Source: Syntrophosphaera sp035450685
GTDB taxonomy: Bacteria; Cloacimonadota; Cloacimonadia; Cloacimonadales; Cloacimonadaceae
Reading direction: 5' to 3'
NCBI GenBank assembly: GCA_035450685.1
Contig: DAOTNF010000004.1
Coordinates: 1 to 64,000 of the forward strand
DNA: 64,000 bases
Position numbers and translations under genes: made by a program. Below are positions 55,964-64,000 of the stretch, piece after piece (positions within the stretch are counted from its first letter, which is position 1; every line of letters starts with the position of its first letter). The notes under the pieces were generated by a model, which saw nothing but the letters and a program-made list of their open reading frames with translations, was not told the origin of the DNA and did no database searches.

Positions 55964-57064
55964 ATGCGAAAAGTTCTCTTGATCATCCTATTGGCGGCCG
56001 CCGTCAATATGGTTTTCGGCACCTGTGGCGACCACGGTATGGGCAAGATGGTTTTCATGACCGGCGATGCTCAGGCATCGGCAGTGTTTTTTGGCATTGT
56101 AGTGGAAGATATCGACGCAAAAACAGCGGAGGCTATGGACTATCCTTATGGATACGGAATCCTGATCACCACTGTTGTTCCGGGTTCTCCCGCGGAGGGA
56201 TACGGCTTGCAAGCCAACGACGTGCTCACCGCCATCGATGGGGAAACTGTGAAAGACACGGAAGATTTCGACGAGATCAGGGAAGATCTGGAGCCGGGCG
56301 AAGTGGTGAGTATTGGATACTGGCGGGCAGGCAAGGACTTTAACAAGGAAGTGACCCTGCAGGGCAGGGATACGCCGCAAATGCAGTATCAACTCCAGAA
56401 ACAGAGCACGCCCAGCAAGGTAGGCTCCGGAGGGGGCTCCTTTATTCCCATGTGGTGTATGATTGATATGGATGATGTGAACGCCCTCCTGGAAGGGCTG
56501 CATTTCAAACCGATCGGGGATAAAGGCATTTTGATGCAAGGCATTGGCGGCAAGGGACATGTGGGCAAAGGCTTCTTTGTCGGCGGAGTGATTACTTCTT
56601 ACTCGGACAACTATAAGCAAAACAACCCCAATGACAGTAACTATCACGACTATGTCCGCTATGAGAGCGGCTTTGGCGGCGTGACCCTGGATAAGCGCTT
56701 CCCGATCTGCAAGAACTTTGTGGGTTCCCTGGGAGTGCTGCTGGGTGGCGGCGGACACACGATTGAGCTGATGCACAGCAACGCGGATTATTCCTGGCCG
56801 GACAATAATACTGAATTCACCTCCGGCAACTATCATTCCACCATCAACCGCTCCTACATGATCGTACAGCCCAAAGCGGAACTGATGTACCGTCTGCTCA
56901 ACTGGCTGTCAATCCGCGCCGAAGTGGGTTACGTGTATGGCTACACCGGCAAGGAAGGCTGGCGGGTTCAGGGCCTCGCGGATGAAACCTTCTATGTGAA
57001 AAACTCTCCCAATACACCCTACCGTGGCCTGACGTTCTCGATAGGCCCCTGGTTCGGTTTCTGA
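55964..57064 (+). CDS. Exported PDZ-domain protein with C-terminal beta-rich domain
   Basis: 366 residues from the ATG at 55964, which follows GGAGG; an upstream in-frame ATG at 55946 lies too close to the promoter. Signal peptide MRKVLLIILLAAAVNMVFG. A PDZ domain covers about 30-125 (GYGILITTVVPGSPAEGYGL, LTAIDGETVKDTEDFDEIRE). The rest, rich in Gly and aromatic residues (GFGGVTLDKRFPICKNFVGS, LSIRAEVGYVYGYTG) and ending in SIGPWFGF, looks like outer-membrane-type strands. No protease residues accompany the PDZ. It may bind or scaffold envelope proteins; function unknown. It is monocistronic, with its own promoter and terminator. Confidence 0.8.
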   Translation: MRKVLLIILLAAAVNMVFGTCGDHGMGKMVFMTGDAQASAVFFGIVVEDIDAKTAEAMDYPYGYGILITTVVPGSPAEGYGLQANDVLTAIDGETVKDTEDFDEIREDLEPGEVVSIGYWRAGKDFNKEVTLQGRDTPQMQYQLQKQSTPSKVGSGGGSFIPMWCMIDMDDVNALLEGLHFKPIGDKGILMQGIGGKGHVGKGFFVGGVITSYSDNYKQNNPNDSNYHDYVRYESGFGGVTLDKRFPICKNFVGSLGVLLGGGGHTIELMHSNADYSWPDNNTEFTSGNYHSTINRSYMIVQPKAELMYRLLNWLSIRAEVGYVYGYTGKEGWRVQGLADETFYVKNSPNTPYRGLTFSIGPWFGF

Positions 57065-57089
57065 ACAATCTAAGCAAATAAAGATCATA

Positions 57090-57117
57090 CCCGCGGCTCC
57101 AACCGCGGGTTTTTTTG
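57090..57117 (+). terminator. Rho-independent terminator of the PDZ-protein gene
   Basis: Stem CCCGCGG (57090-57096) and CCGCGGG (57103-57109), six-base loop, followed by eight T. Confidence 0.93.
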
Positions 57118-57129
57118 TGAGCAACCCAG

Positions 57130-57785
57130 ACCGCGGGCCGTGATCCAGTCTTTTAGAAAAATCTTCCACAAATTACACAAATTAACACGAATTATAGAGG
57201 GTGGAAAGGTTGAAAGGTGGAATGGTGAAATGAGCCGTAGTGTAGCGGCGCTTGCCATAGCGCCGTGCAAAAAACAACCACCCGACCCCGAAACAAATCA
57301 CACCAGTCTATCTACCGTGTCATCCCGGGCAAGCGTGCTTGACCCGGGATCCAGTCTTTTAGAAACAACCAGCCAGCCAAGAAACAAGCACCACAGACGA
57401 TAAAACCGTGTCATCACGGCCTGCGAGCCGTGATCCAGTCTTTTAGAAACTACCACCCAGCCTCAAAACAAATCACACCAGACTATATACCATGATGACA
57501 CAGCTTTATAGTTTGGAGGTGATTTCTTTCGGGGCTGACGTCCACTATTTCACTCTTTCATTATTACCACCTCACCACGAAGTCCTTTCTGGACGCTCCT
57601 TTCCACCATTTCACCTTTCCACCTTTCCACCTTCAAAGATTCTGTTATCCGCGTTCTATTTCACATTTCCACAGTCTTTTACGGATCGTAGCACCTATAT
57701 ATATGGGGCCGCGTTTGCAATACCCGGCTCGCTGGTGGTCTTCCGGCAGTCATCCTTAACCTGGTGAGGGATGACCTAAGGATGA
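57130..57785. repeat. Repeat island E with an inverted composite module
   Basis: A gene-free spacer holding a half palindrome (about 57139-57156), an ATTACACAAATTAACACG unit (57171), purine-rich repeats (57200), palindromes at 57319-57360 (with an extra inner stem AAGCGTGCTT) and 57410-57444, then pyrimidine-rich repeats (57598-57638) and the CATCCTTA module in reverse complement (57685-57785, starting ATCGTAGCACCTATAT). The inverted part mirrors island A module by module and stops 44 bases before the next gene. Confidence 0.75.
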
Positions 57786-57829
57786 TGACCCGCAAGCGCG
57801 GCCCCTCAAAGCAAAACGAGGAGGACACC

Positions 57830-58267
57830 ATGAAGGTGAATTACAATCAACCAGTACTCAGCTACAGCGGACACTGCGACGGACTTATCTATTACTACCA
57901 CAGGAGGTTGAAGGTGTATATTGCCAGAGCCTACGCCAAGCCCCGCCAAAGCGGACAAAACGACAGGATAGCGGCCATAACCCGCAACCTGTGGGCGCTG
58001 GAGCCATCCCAAGGCTGGCTTTACGATCTGGATATCTACCGCCAAATACACAATGGCAACACGAGTGAAAACGAGCCCCAACTGCTAAGCGCGCAAAGCC
58101 TTTACATCAAGCTGATGTGGGCCATGGGACGGAAACTGGGGCTGGACCTTGCCACGCTGACCCGGGACGACATCGCTGACCTGCCCTGCCGCACCGTGAA
58201 AAGCGCGGTGGAGGCGGGACTGCTGCCCCGGGTCGCGGGTTGTGAAAACTTCACGCGGGAGTTTTGA
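57830..58267 (+). CDS. Unrecognised 145-residue protein
   Basis: I do not recognise a family. The ATG at 57830 follows GAGGAGG, and a perfect terminator hairpin sits directly at the stop, so this is a real, self-contained gene. The protein has no signal peptide or membrane helix. The N-terminal half is rich in Tyr and Arg (LIYYYHRRLKVYIARAYAKP), followed by NDRIAAITRNLWAL; the C-terminal half is predicted helical (SLYIKLMWAMGRKLGLDLAT) and contains two of the three Cys. It could be DNA- or RNA-binding given the basic segment, but that is only a guess. It lies immediately beside the inverted copy of the repeat module. Confidence 0.7.
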   Translation: MKVNYNQPVLSYSGHCDGLIYYYHRRLKVYIARAYAKPRQSGQNDRIAAITRNLWALEPSQGWLYDLDIYRQIHNGNTSENEPQLLSAQSLYIKLMWAMGRKLGLDLATLTRDDIADLPCRTVKSAVEAGLLPRVAGCENFTREF

Positions 58268-58289
58268 GGCGGACTCCGGTCCGCCTTTT
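58267..58289 (+). terminator. Rho-independent terminator at the stop of the unrecognised gene
   Basis: Stem AGGCGGAC (58267-58274) and GTCCGCCT (58279-58286), loop TCCG, then TTTT. The first base is the last base of the stop codon. Confidence 0.88.
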
Positions 58290-58482
58290 CCGCTTATTTA
58301 GGCATTCACACTCTCGGATTCAGAAAAGCATCAACCTGTATTCTGACTAATCTGGATAAGGCCAAATGAGACAGATTTTTGGGTTGACAAGAAATGTCAG
58401 TTTTCAAAAAGTAAATTGGGTTAGCGGTCTGTTTGACAGACTACTTTCGCAGTTGTTGATAATAAATATATGGAGATATTTA

Positions 58483-59442
58483 ATGCGGTTTCAAACCTAT
58501 GAAGGAACTTTTGACTTCGAACCGATAAAGTTGAGATATGCCATCGAAAATGCAGATGCACTGGAAGTTCTCTTAGGCATGGAGAATGAGTCTGTTTCCT
58601 TAATAATGACTTCACCACCCTACAATATCGGCAAATCCTATGAAGTTAAGACATCCATTGAAAGCTATCTGAATACTCAGGAGGAGATAATCACTCAATT
58701 GGTGAGGGTTTTGTCGGATAAAGGCAGCATCTGTTGGGAAGTGGGAAACTATGTGGATAAGGGGGAAGTTTTCCCCTTGGATATATTCTATTATCAGATT
58801 TTTAAAAAACATGGGCTTCAGCTACGCAATAGAATAATATGGCGATTTGGACATGGGTTACATGCTTCAAACCGGTTTTCGGGACGCTATGAGACCATTC
58901 TTTGGTTTACAAAAACGAATGATTATACCTTCAATCTCGATGCTGTTAGAGTGCCTTCTAAATATCCAGGTAAGAGACATTTCAAGGGTCCGAACAAAGG
59001 CTTGCTTTCCGGGAATCCCCTGGGTAAGAATCCAAGCGATATCTGGACAACCATACAGGAGGATTGGGACAGCGAGATTTGGGATATTCCCAATGTTAAG
59101 TCAAATCATCCAGAAAAAACTATCCATCCTTGTCAGTTTCCTGTCGAACTTGTAGAAAGATGCGTACTTGCATTGACTAACGAGAATGATTGGGTTCTCG
59201 ATCCATTTTCTGGTGTTGGATCAACTTTGGTAGCTGCACTGAAGAACAACCGCAATGCCATCGGGATAGAAAAAGAAGCAGACTACTGCAAGGTTTCAGT
59301 CGAGAGAATCAAAGCTTTAGAAAATGGATGTTTAAAAACAAGACCAATTGGACAGAAGATACACGAACCATCAGCAAACGACAGGATAGCATCAGTACCT
59401 GATGAATGGAAGAACCTCAGCGTTTTCGGAGAGCAGAAATGA
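58483..59442 (+). CDS. BglII-type DNA (cytosine-N4) methyltransferase
   Basis: 319 residues, the modification half of a type II restriction-modification system. SPPY at 44-47 (motif IV, the form typical of N4-cytosine enzymes) comes before DPFSGVGST (motif I, from Asp240), giving the beta-class order. The ATG at 58483 is preferred, preceded by GGAG; the frame is open back to 58366 but that part is unlike the family. The stop overlaps the endonuclease ATG as ATGA. The DNA is visibly more AT-rich than its surroundings, suggesting recent acquisition. N4-cytosine activity and target are inferred from the partner. Confidence 0.9.
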   Translation: MRFQTYEGTFDFEPIKLRYAIENADALEVLLGMENESVSLIMTSPPYNIGKSYEVKTSIESYLNTQEEIITQLVRVLSDKGSICWEVGNYVDKGEVFPLDIFYYQIFKKHGLQLRNRIIWRFGHGLHASNRFSGRYETILWFTKTNDYTFNLDAVRVPSKYPGKRHFKGPNKGLLSGNPLGKNPSDIWTTIQEDWDSEIWDIPNVKSNHPEKTIHPCQFPVELVERCVLALTNENDWVLDPFSGVGSTLVAALKNNRNAIGIEKEADYCKVSVERIKALENGCLKTRPIGQKIHEPSANDRIASVPDEWKNLSVFGEQK

Positions 59443-60053
59443 GAATTGCCAAAACCTTTTCGCATATGAATGGTGAAGAGTATCTCATAGTTCATCATTC
59501 TGCACTGTATAAAGAAATCAAACATGTTGTTGCAAACGTAGATGCCCAAGCCTGTAAAACGAAGGTCAGCAAAGAAAAGAAAATGTCAGGGCAGCTTCTC
59601 TACAGTCCTACCGACCTAAATGCATCGTTCAAACAACAATTTGAACCTTTGGGTTGGAAAGAAGCACGCTACAATTATTACATCACTTTGAATCGTGATT
59701 TGATGCTGGCGAGTCTTGATTTACCGGCAGCAGATCAAAAGAAGATGCTCGAATCTAATGGGGAACAGAATCCAATCTATAGCTATAATCAAACTGATTT
59801 CGTTAAGGAAAAAGTGGCGGTTGAAGTGCAGTTTGGTAAATATGCCTTTGTTGCTTTCGATTTGTTTGTAAAGCATATGCTCTTTTATTCTGGTGGTGTT
59901 ATCAACCTGGGAATAGAGATATTACCTATGAAATCGATGCAAACTCAGATGTCGAGCGGAGTTGCTTATTTCGAGGGTGAAGTATACAACGTAATGAGGC
60001 AGGGTAGGAGCAGCCCGCCAGTACCACTTTTAATAATTGGAATTGAACCATAA
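59439..60053 (+). CDS. BglII-family type II restriction endonuclease
   Basis: 204 residues. The catalytic pattern of BglII (Asp84, Glu93, Gln95) is reproduced exactly in spacing: Asp120, Glu129 and Gln131 in TDFVKEKVAVEVQFGKY. The following FVAFDLFVKHMLFYSGGV and GVAYFEGEVYNVMRQGR also resemble the BglII fold. The start at 59439 overlaps the methyltransferase stop by four bases, so the toxic nuclease is translated after its protecting partner. Recognition of AGATCT is the simplest guess but is not shown by the sequence. The gene shares the AT-rich composition of the methyltransferase gene. Confidence 0.85.
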   Translation: MRIAKTFSHMNGEEYLIVHHSALYKEIKHVVANVDAQACKTKVSKEKKMSGQLLYSPTDLNASFKQQFEPLGWKEARYNYYITLNRDLMLASLDLPAADQKKMLESNGEQNPIYSYNQTDFVKEKVAVEVQFGKYAFVAFDLFVKHMLFYSGGVINLGIEILPMKSMQTQMSSGVAYFEGEVYNVMRQGRSSPPVPLLIIGIEP

Positions 60054-60318
60054 GACCCTTTAGACGGCATTGATTCAGCCAAATCTGCTTGTGGTTTGAA
60101 GAGGGTGGGGAAAAGCTTGGGTTCTCATTTTGGACGGGTGATCACCTTTCCACGGCCATTTCAAAGAGACTGGACTCCGATAATTGCTGGAATAGCGCGC
60201 TCCGGATGGGGCTTACCCGCATAAGAAACCGAGTGAAAATTGATTTTCGGGGCGAATATCTGTTGACAAAAAATGACTTCCTGCTGCCACTGGAATGATT
60301 AAACTGCAAAGAGGATAG

Positions 60319-63300
60319 ATGGCACGTCTGTTTAGCAAGGACTATCACGAGAAATCGGCGTCCTGGTATTTCAATCATGCCGTGATCGGCCTGGACAAAG
60401 GCGATCTGCAGCATTGGAAATCGATTGACGAAACAGGGCGTTTTCACATGCATTTCGTTCCCACACCGGAAAAGCGGGAATTCTTTTGCGCCCAGCTTGA
60501 CCTGGTGTATGATCCCCAAAGCGAGAAAGTGGTGAGCCATCACTGCAGCGAATGCGGGGAGGACGACAAATGCCGCCACTATCTGTCTATATTGCGTTAC
60601 GCTTATCACCATCTGGCCACGGATATCTTTGATCTTCCAGCGGTGGAAACCTGCACCGGCACCGCCCTCCGGGGTGGTGAAAAATGGCAGGATCTGCTGA
60701 AGCAGGCGCGTCTGGAACTGGAAGGAATCTACGATCCTGAAACCGACAAGATACGCTTTTACCACGGCAGTTACAATCCCCTGGATATCCCGCTGCTGCT
60801 GCGCTTTAAAGCGGGCAACCTGCCTCCGGAAGCATCAAAGCTGAGCGCCGGGGAATATGCCCTGCAGTTTGACGCCCTGGGTGATGCGGAACTGGCGCTG
60901 TTTGAGTTTTTGCAGCAAAAGAAAGCCGCCTACAGCAGCAAAAACTACTTTTTCTCCTTGTATAAAAAGGACTTTCCAGCCGCCCTGAACCTGATGCGCA
61001 ATCTGGAGGGCAGGCTCTTTGTGAAAGAAACCGGCGAGCCGCTGCGTTTTGGCTCGCATCCCTATCAACTGAACCTGAGAATCGAACCCGCCGGCAGGAA
61101 TAACTATGTGGTGCTTCCGGTGCTGGTGGAGGAGATTTCCGCGGTGTATCCGGGCTATCCATGCTGGATATTCTTCCGCAACGAGGCGCGCTATTCCAGT
61201 ATTCCCCTCTCCAACTCCGCTTTGGAACAGATATTTAGCCACGACCTCATCCTGAGCGCCAAGGATCTGGTGTATTGGCGCACTATCGTGCATCGGGAAC
61301 TGAGGGAAAAGGGAATCTACCTGGATTTTGACACCTCGATCGAACTGCCTCAGATTGTGGGTGGCGAACCCCGCGTCCGCCTGGCGGTTTCAGCCAAGGG
61401 GGACAGCATCCTGCTGGAAGGCAGCCTGGTTTATGAGGAAGGGGGCGAGACTCACTCTGGGGAGGATTTGGCAATCCCGCTCTCAGTGCTGCGCTTCAAG
61501 TCGCCGCTTATACGCAGCGCCTATGTTTACGGGGGCGGCGAGCAAGAAGCGTGGTTCTATCTGCCGCCCCAGGTTTTCAGCAAGGTCGAGCGCCTGGCAA
61601 AGCGTCTGCCCGAGGCGGATTTGAGCCGCCTGGAGCAATATTCGCAACTAGCATTCCCGCGGGAAGGAAGCCTGCAAACCCTCCGGAAAAATCTGTTTGA
61701 GCTTGCGGATAGCGACTGGGATATCCAGATCGCGCCGGAGCTACGGGGGGAATTTGTGCAAAAGGTAACCCTGCAGGTCGAGGTAAAAGCCCAGCGCAGC
61801 GATGAGATCGACTGGTTCAGCTACTCGTTCAGCTACCGCCATCAAGACCTGCGCTTCAGCCATGAGGAATTGAGCCGCTTTTTCCGCTCCCGTGAGGAGT
61901 TTTTGCACACAGAGGACGGGCGGCTGCTGTATATAGTCAATCCGGATGTCTACCGCGAGACGGAACTGCTGCTGCAACGCAGCGAGAAGATTGCCGATTC
62001 GGTGTATCGCGCCCGGATGATCCACCTGCCCTACTATCAACGCTACATGCAGGAGAACCCGGCTTTCCGCATGCTGGGGGATGAATGGATGGAACTGCTT
62101 TCCAGAGACCTGCAGCGCGGGCATCTGGAGCATACTCCGCCTTTGCCGCTGTATCTGCAGACCGTGTTGAGGGGCTACCAAAAATCCGGCTTCGCCTGGC
62201 TGAAGATGCTGCAACACTATCGCATGGGCGGCATTCTGGCAGATGAGATGGGGCTTGGCAAAACGATCCAGGCGCTGTCCGTGATCCTGATGAGCCAGTC
62301 CGAGCTTCCCAGCTTGGTGGTGTGTCCCAAAACGCTGCTCTACAACTGGGCTGCCGAAATCGACAAGTTTCATACCAATATCCCTTACCAGATCGTGGAA
62401 GGCGACAAGCTGACCCGCCTGGAACTGCTGCGCAATCCTAACGTGAGGCTGTTCATCATCTCCTATACGGTGGTGCTGAACGACATAGCGGCCCTGAGGG
62501 AGATGCGGTTTGAATGGGTAGTGCTGGATGAAGCCCAAAACATCAAAAACGTAGGTGCCAAACGCACCGGCGCGATCAAAAAGATCGCCTGCGAAAACAG
62601 GCTGGCACTCACGGGCACTCCGGTGGAAAACAACCTCACCGAGCTATGGTCGATCTTCGACTTTCTGATGCCGGGCTATCTGGGTAGCCTGAAGCGGTTC
62701 AAGAGCGACTTCATGGAGGATGAGGAGAGCGGCGCGTCCAGGCTGCAAAGGGCGGTGGCGCCCTTCATGCTGCGCAGGGTGAAAAAGGAAGTGCTGCTGG
62801 AACTGCCCGATAAGCAGGAACAGATATCCTGGTGTAAGATGCATCCGGTGCAGGAAAAGCTCTATCTGCAGATCATCGATATGGTGGAAAAGAAGCTGCT
62901 CAACCAGCCCGCCGGCACCAATCTAAACTACGTCCACGTCCTGACGGCGCTCACAAAGTTAAGGCAGGTCTGCAACCATCCGCACCTGGCGAATCCGGAC
63001 ATCCTACCGGAACTGGAAGCATCCGCCAAGCTGGAACAACTGGTTGAGCTGGTGAGGGCTTCCATCGACAGCGGGCACAAGATTCTGGTGTTTTCGCAGT
63101 TTGTGCAGATGCTCAAGATCATCCGCATGGTGTTTGACGCCATGGATCTGCGCTATGCCTATCTGGATGGGCGCAGCAAGAACAGGCTGGAGGAAGTGCG
63201 CCGCTTTGAGGACGACCCTGAGCTCAAGCTGTTTCTGATCAGCCTCAAGACAGGCGGAACGGGGCTAAACCTTACCTCCGCGGATACAGTGATCCTCTTC

Positions 63301-63531
63301 GATCCCTGGTGGAACCCGATGACCGAAAACCAGGCTATTGACCGCACCCATCGTATCGGGCAGACCCGCAAGGTGCAGGTGTTCCGTCTCATCACCAAAG
63401 GTACGGTGGAAGAAAAAATCATGAGCTTGCAGCAAAGCAAGCTACAACTCTTTGACTCCGTGGTTTCCGAAGGCTCCAAGCTGCTGTCAACTCTCAATAA
63501 GGAGGAGATAAAAGCCCTTTTCAGTTATTGA
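60319..63531 (+). CDS. SWIM zinc-finger SNF2-family helicase
   Basis: 1070 residues. The N-terminal region has a zinc-binding motif C76-S-E-C79 ... C84-R-H86, a SWIM-like finger. A long middle region (about 100-600) follows without clear motifs, as in bacterial SNF2 proteins. The SWI2/SNF2 ATPase core comes next: DEMGLGKTIQAL (Walker A, about 640-651), DEAQNIKN (motif II), LTGTPVENN, LDGRSKNRLEEV, SLKTGGTGLNLTSADTVILF and QAIDRTHRIGQ. Such proteins move on DNA and remodel DNA-protein complexes (RapA/HepA relatives). It lies 265 bases after the restriction gene and returns to normal base composition, so it is not clearly part of that system. Confidence 0.92.
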   Translation: MARLFSKDYHEKSASWYFNHAVIGLDKGDLQHWKSIDETGRFHMHFVPTPEKREFFCAQLDLVYDPQSEKVVSHHCSECGEDDKCRHYLSILRYAYHHLATDIFDLPAVETCTGTALRGGEKWQDLLKQARLELEGIYDPETDKIRFYHGSYNPLDIPLLLRFKAGNLPPEASKLSAGEYALQFDALGDAELALFEFLQQKKAAYSSKNYFFSLYKKDFPAALNLMRNLEGRLFVKETGEPLRFGSHPYQLNLRIEPAGRNNYVVLPVLVEEISAVYPGYPCWIFFRNEARYSSIPLSNSALEQIFSHDLILSAKDLVYWRTIVHRELREKGIYLDFDTSIELPQIVGGEPRVRLAVSAKGDSILLEGSLVYEEGGETHSGEDLAIPLSVLRFKSPLIRSAYVYGGGEQEAWFYLPPQVFSKVERLAKRLPEADLSRLEQYSQLAFPREGSLQTLRKNLFELADSDWDIQIAPELRGEFVQKVTLQVEVKAQRSDEIDWFSYSFSYRHQDLRFSHEELSRFFRSREEFLHTEDGRLLYIVNPDVYRETELLLQRSEKIADSVYRARMIHLPYYQRYMQENPAFRMLGDEWMELLSRDLQRGHLEHTPPLPLYLQTVLRGYQKSGFAWLKMLQHYRMGGILADEMGLGKTIQALSVILMSQSELPSLVVCPKTLLYNWAAEIDKFHTNIPYQIVEGDKLTRLELLRNPNVRLFIISYTVVLNDIAALREMRFEWVVLDEAQNIKNVGAKRTGAIKKIACENRLALTGTPVENNLTELWSIFDFLMPGYLGSLKRFKSDFMEDEESGASRLQRAVAPFMLRRVKKEVLLELPDKQEQISWCKMHPVQEKLYLQIIDMVEKKLLNQPAGTNLNYVHVLTALTKLRQVCNHPHLANPDILPELEASAKLEQLVELVRASIDSGHKILVFSQFVQMLKIIRMVFDAMDLRYAYLDGRSKNRLEEVRRFEDDPELKLFLISLKTGGTGLNLTSADTVILFDPWWNPMTENQAIDRTHRIGQTRKVQVFRLITKGTVEEKIMSLQQSKLQLFDSVVSEGSKLLSTLNKEEIKALFSY

Positions 63532-63603
63532 ATTTGCTTGACAATTTTCACCTCTAAATGCCTTTGGCAATTTGAGAAAATGATTATTGAAAAGGAGACA
63601 GCG

Positions 63604-64000
63604 ATGCTTACCATAGACTGGAAAGAAAGGCTGAAAAAGGATACAGCTGACTATTTGGAAAACAAGCTGCCGAAGCACGACTTCGATTTTGAGATTATCT
63701 TCATCGCATATCCGGAAAGGATAAATGGTAAGCTCCCAAACGATGTCATCGTGCACGTGGCAAACTCCATTGTGCAAGGCTTGGGCAAGGCGCACGACAA
63801 GCATGTGGCCTTCTACAAACACCTGTGGAACAAAAAGGGCGAGAACGGGCGCCTGGCATTCATCGCGATCATGGGCAAGATAGCCGGTAAGAAACCAGCA
63901 TTATATTTGCCTATGGTGGAAACCGCCATGCAAAACGCGGACAAGGCAGAGCTTACTTCCCTGCTGGATAAAGTGATGCTTCCGCTGTTGCGCAAAAAAC
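63604..64000 (+). CDS. Unidentified protein, 3' end beyond the window
   Basis: An open frame from ATG 63604, preceded by AAAAGGAGACAGCG (good ribosome site), runs to the end of the window (about 132 codons, incomplete). It begins MLTIDWKERLKKDTADYLEN. Later parts (HVAFYKHLWNKKGENGRLAF, YLPMVETAMQNADKAELTSL) look like paired helices, as in HEAT-repeat or DNA alkylation-repair-like proteins; this is an impression, not a match. A TTGACA at 63538 could belong to its promoter, although no good -10 follows at the usual distance. Confidence 0.7.
   Translation, partial: MLTIDWKERLKKDTADYLENKLPKHDFDFEIIFIAYPERINGKLPNDVIVHVANSIVQGLGKAHDKHVAFYKHLWNKKGENGRLAFIAIMGKIAGKKPALYLPMVETAMQNADKAELTSLLDKVMLPLLRKK

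Noticed and set aside
60089..60298. 69-codon frame between the restriction gene and the helicase
   Set aside because: It needs a TTG start without ribosome site and resembles nothing; the spacer also contains fragments unlike coding sequence.

Overview
The window most likely comes from a chromosome of a Cloacimonadota-like (Cloacimonas/Syntrophosphaera-type) Gram-negative bacterium. This is inferred from three things: several large secreted proteins that end in the same Ig-like C-terminal domain (NYPNPFNP ... GQLVR ... ASGVYFYKM), gingipain-type C25 peptidases, and SPII lipoproteins together with a TolC/MacA/ABC exporter, which imply an outer membrane. Coding density is high and the GC content looks to be a little above 50 percent. 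No rRNA, tRNA, CRISPR array or insertion sequence is visible.

Layout. 58-4526: elongation factor G, a small DUF5683-like exported protein, a CAP-domain protein and exonuclease III. 4527-5346: a repeat-filled spacer. 5347-9494: rpmH-rnpA-yidD-yidC-khpB, the classical ribosome/membrane-insertion cluster but without dnaA, then an MBL-fold hydrolase and ppnP. 9874-10794: a small secreted protein with the sorting-like domain. 11550-21029: eight genes read in one direction, with start and stop codons overlapping at every junction (tilS, hpt, ftsH, hslV, hslU, an MFS transporter, pgeF, a FapA-like protein), followed by a secreted tricorn-type protease, a TPR protein and manA. 26377-36615 (minus strand): an envelope protein with calcium-binding-type repeats and two C25 peptidases of more than 1,200 residues. 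37215-46487: a WecA-type sugar-phosphate transferase, a three-gene lipoprotein/membrane cluster, then a PcrA/UvrD helicase next to mfd. 46799-51432 (minus): a complete tripartite export operon (TolC, MacA-like, ATPase, permease). 51666-57064: ornithine carbamoyltransferase, a secreted M28 peptidase and a PDZ protein. 57830-64000: an unrecognised small gene, a BglII-type restriction-modification pair in visibly AT-richer DNA, a SWIM/SNF2 helicase and the 5' part of an unidentified gene.

Two themes stand out. First, this is a cell with a heavy investment in secreted proteolysis: two C25 peptidases, an M28 peptidase and an exported tricorn-like S41 protease. Three of these four, plus a fourth small protein, carry or resemble a C-terminal sorting domain. 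Cytoplasmic and membrane proteolysis (FtsH, HslVU) is also present. Second, the spacers are not random. Five islands (about 4.67-5.2 kb, 10.95-11.4 kb, 28.1-28.8 kb, 46.55-46.7 kb, 57.1-57.8 kb) reuse the same short modules in a fixed order, including a palindrome with variable loop, a run of four consecutive hairpins present in two nearly identical copies, and a palindromic block found once in inverted orientation beside the unrecognised gene at 57830.
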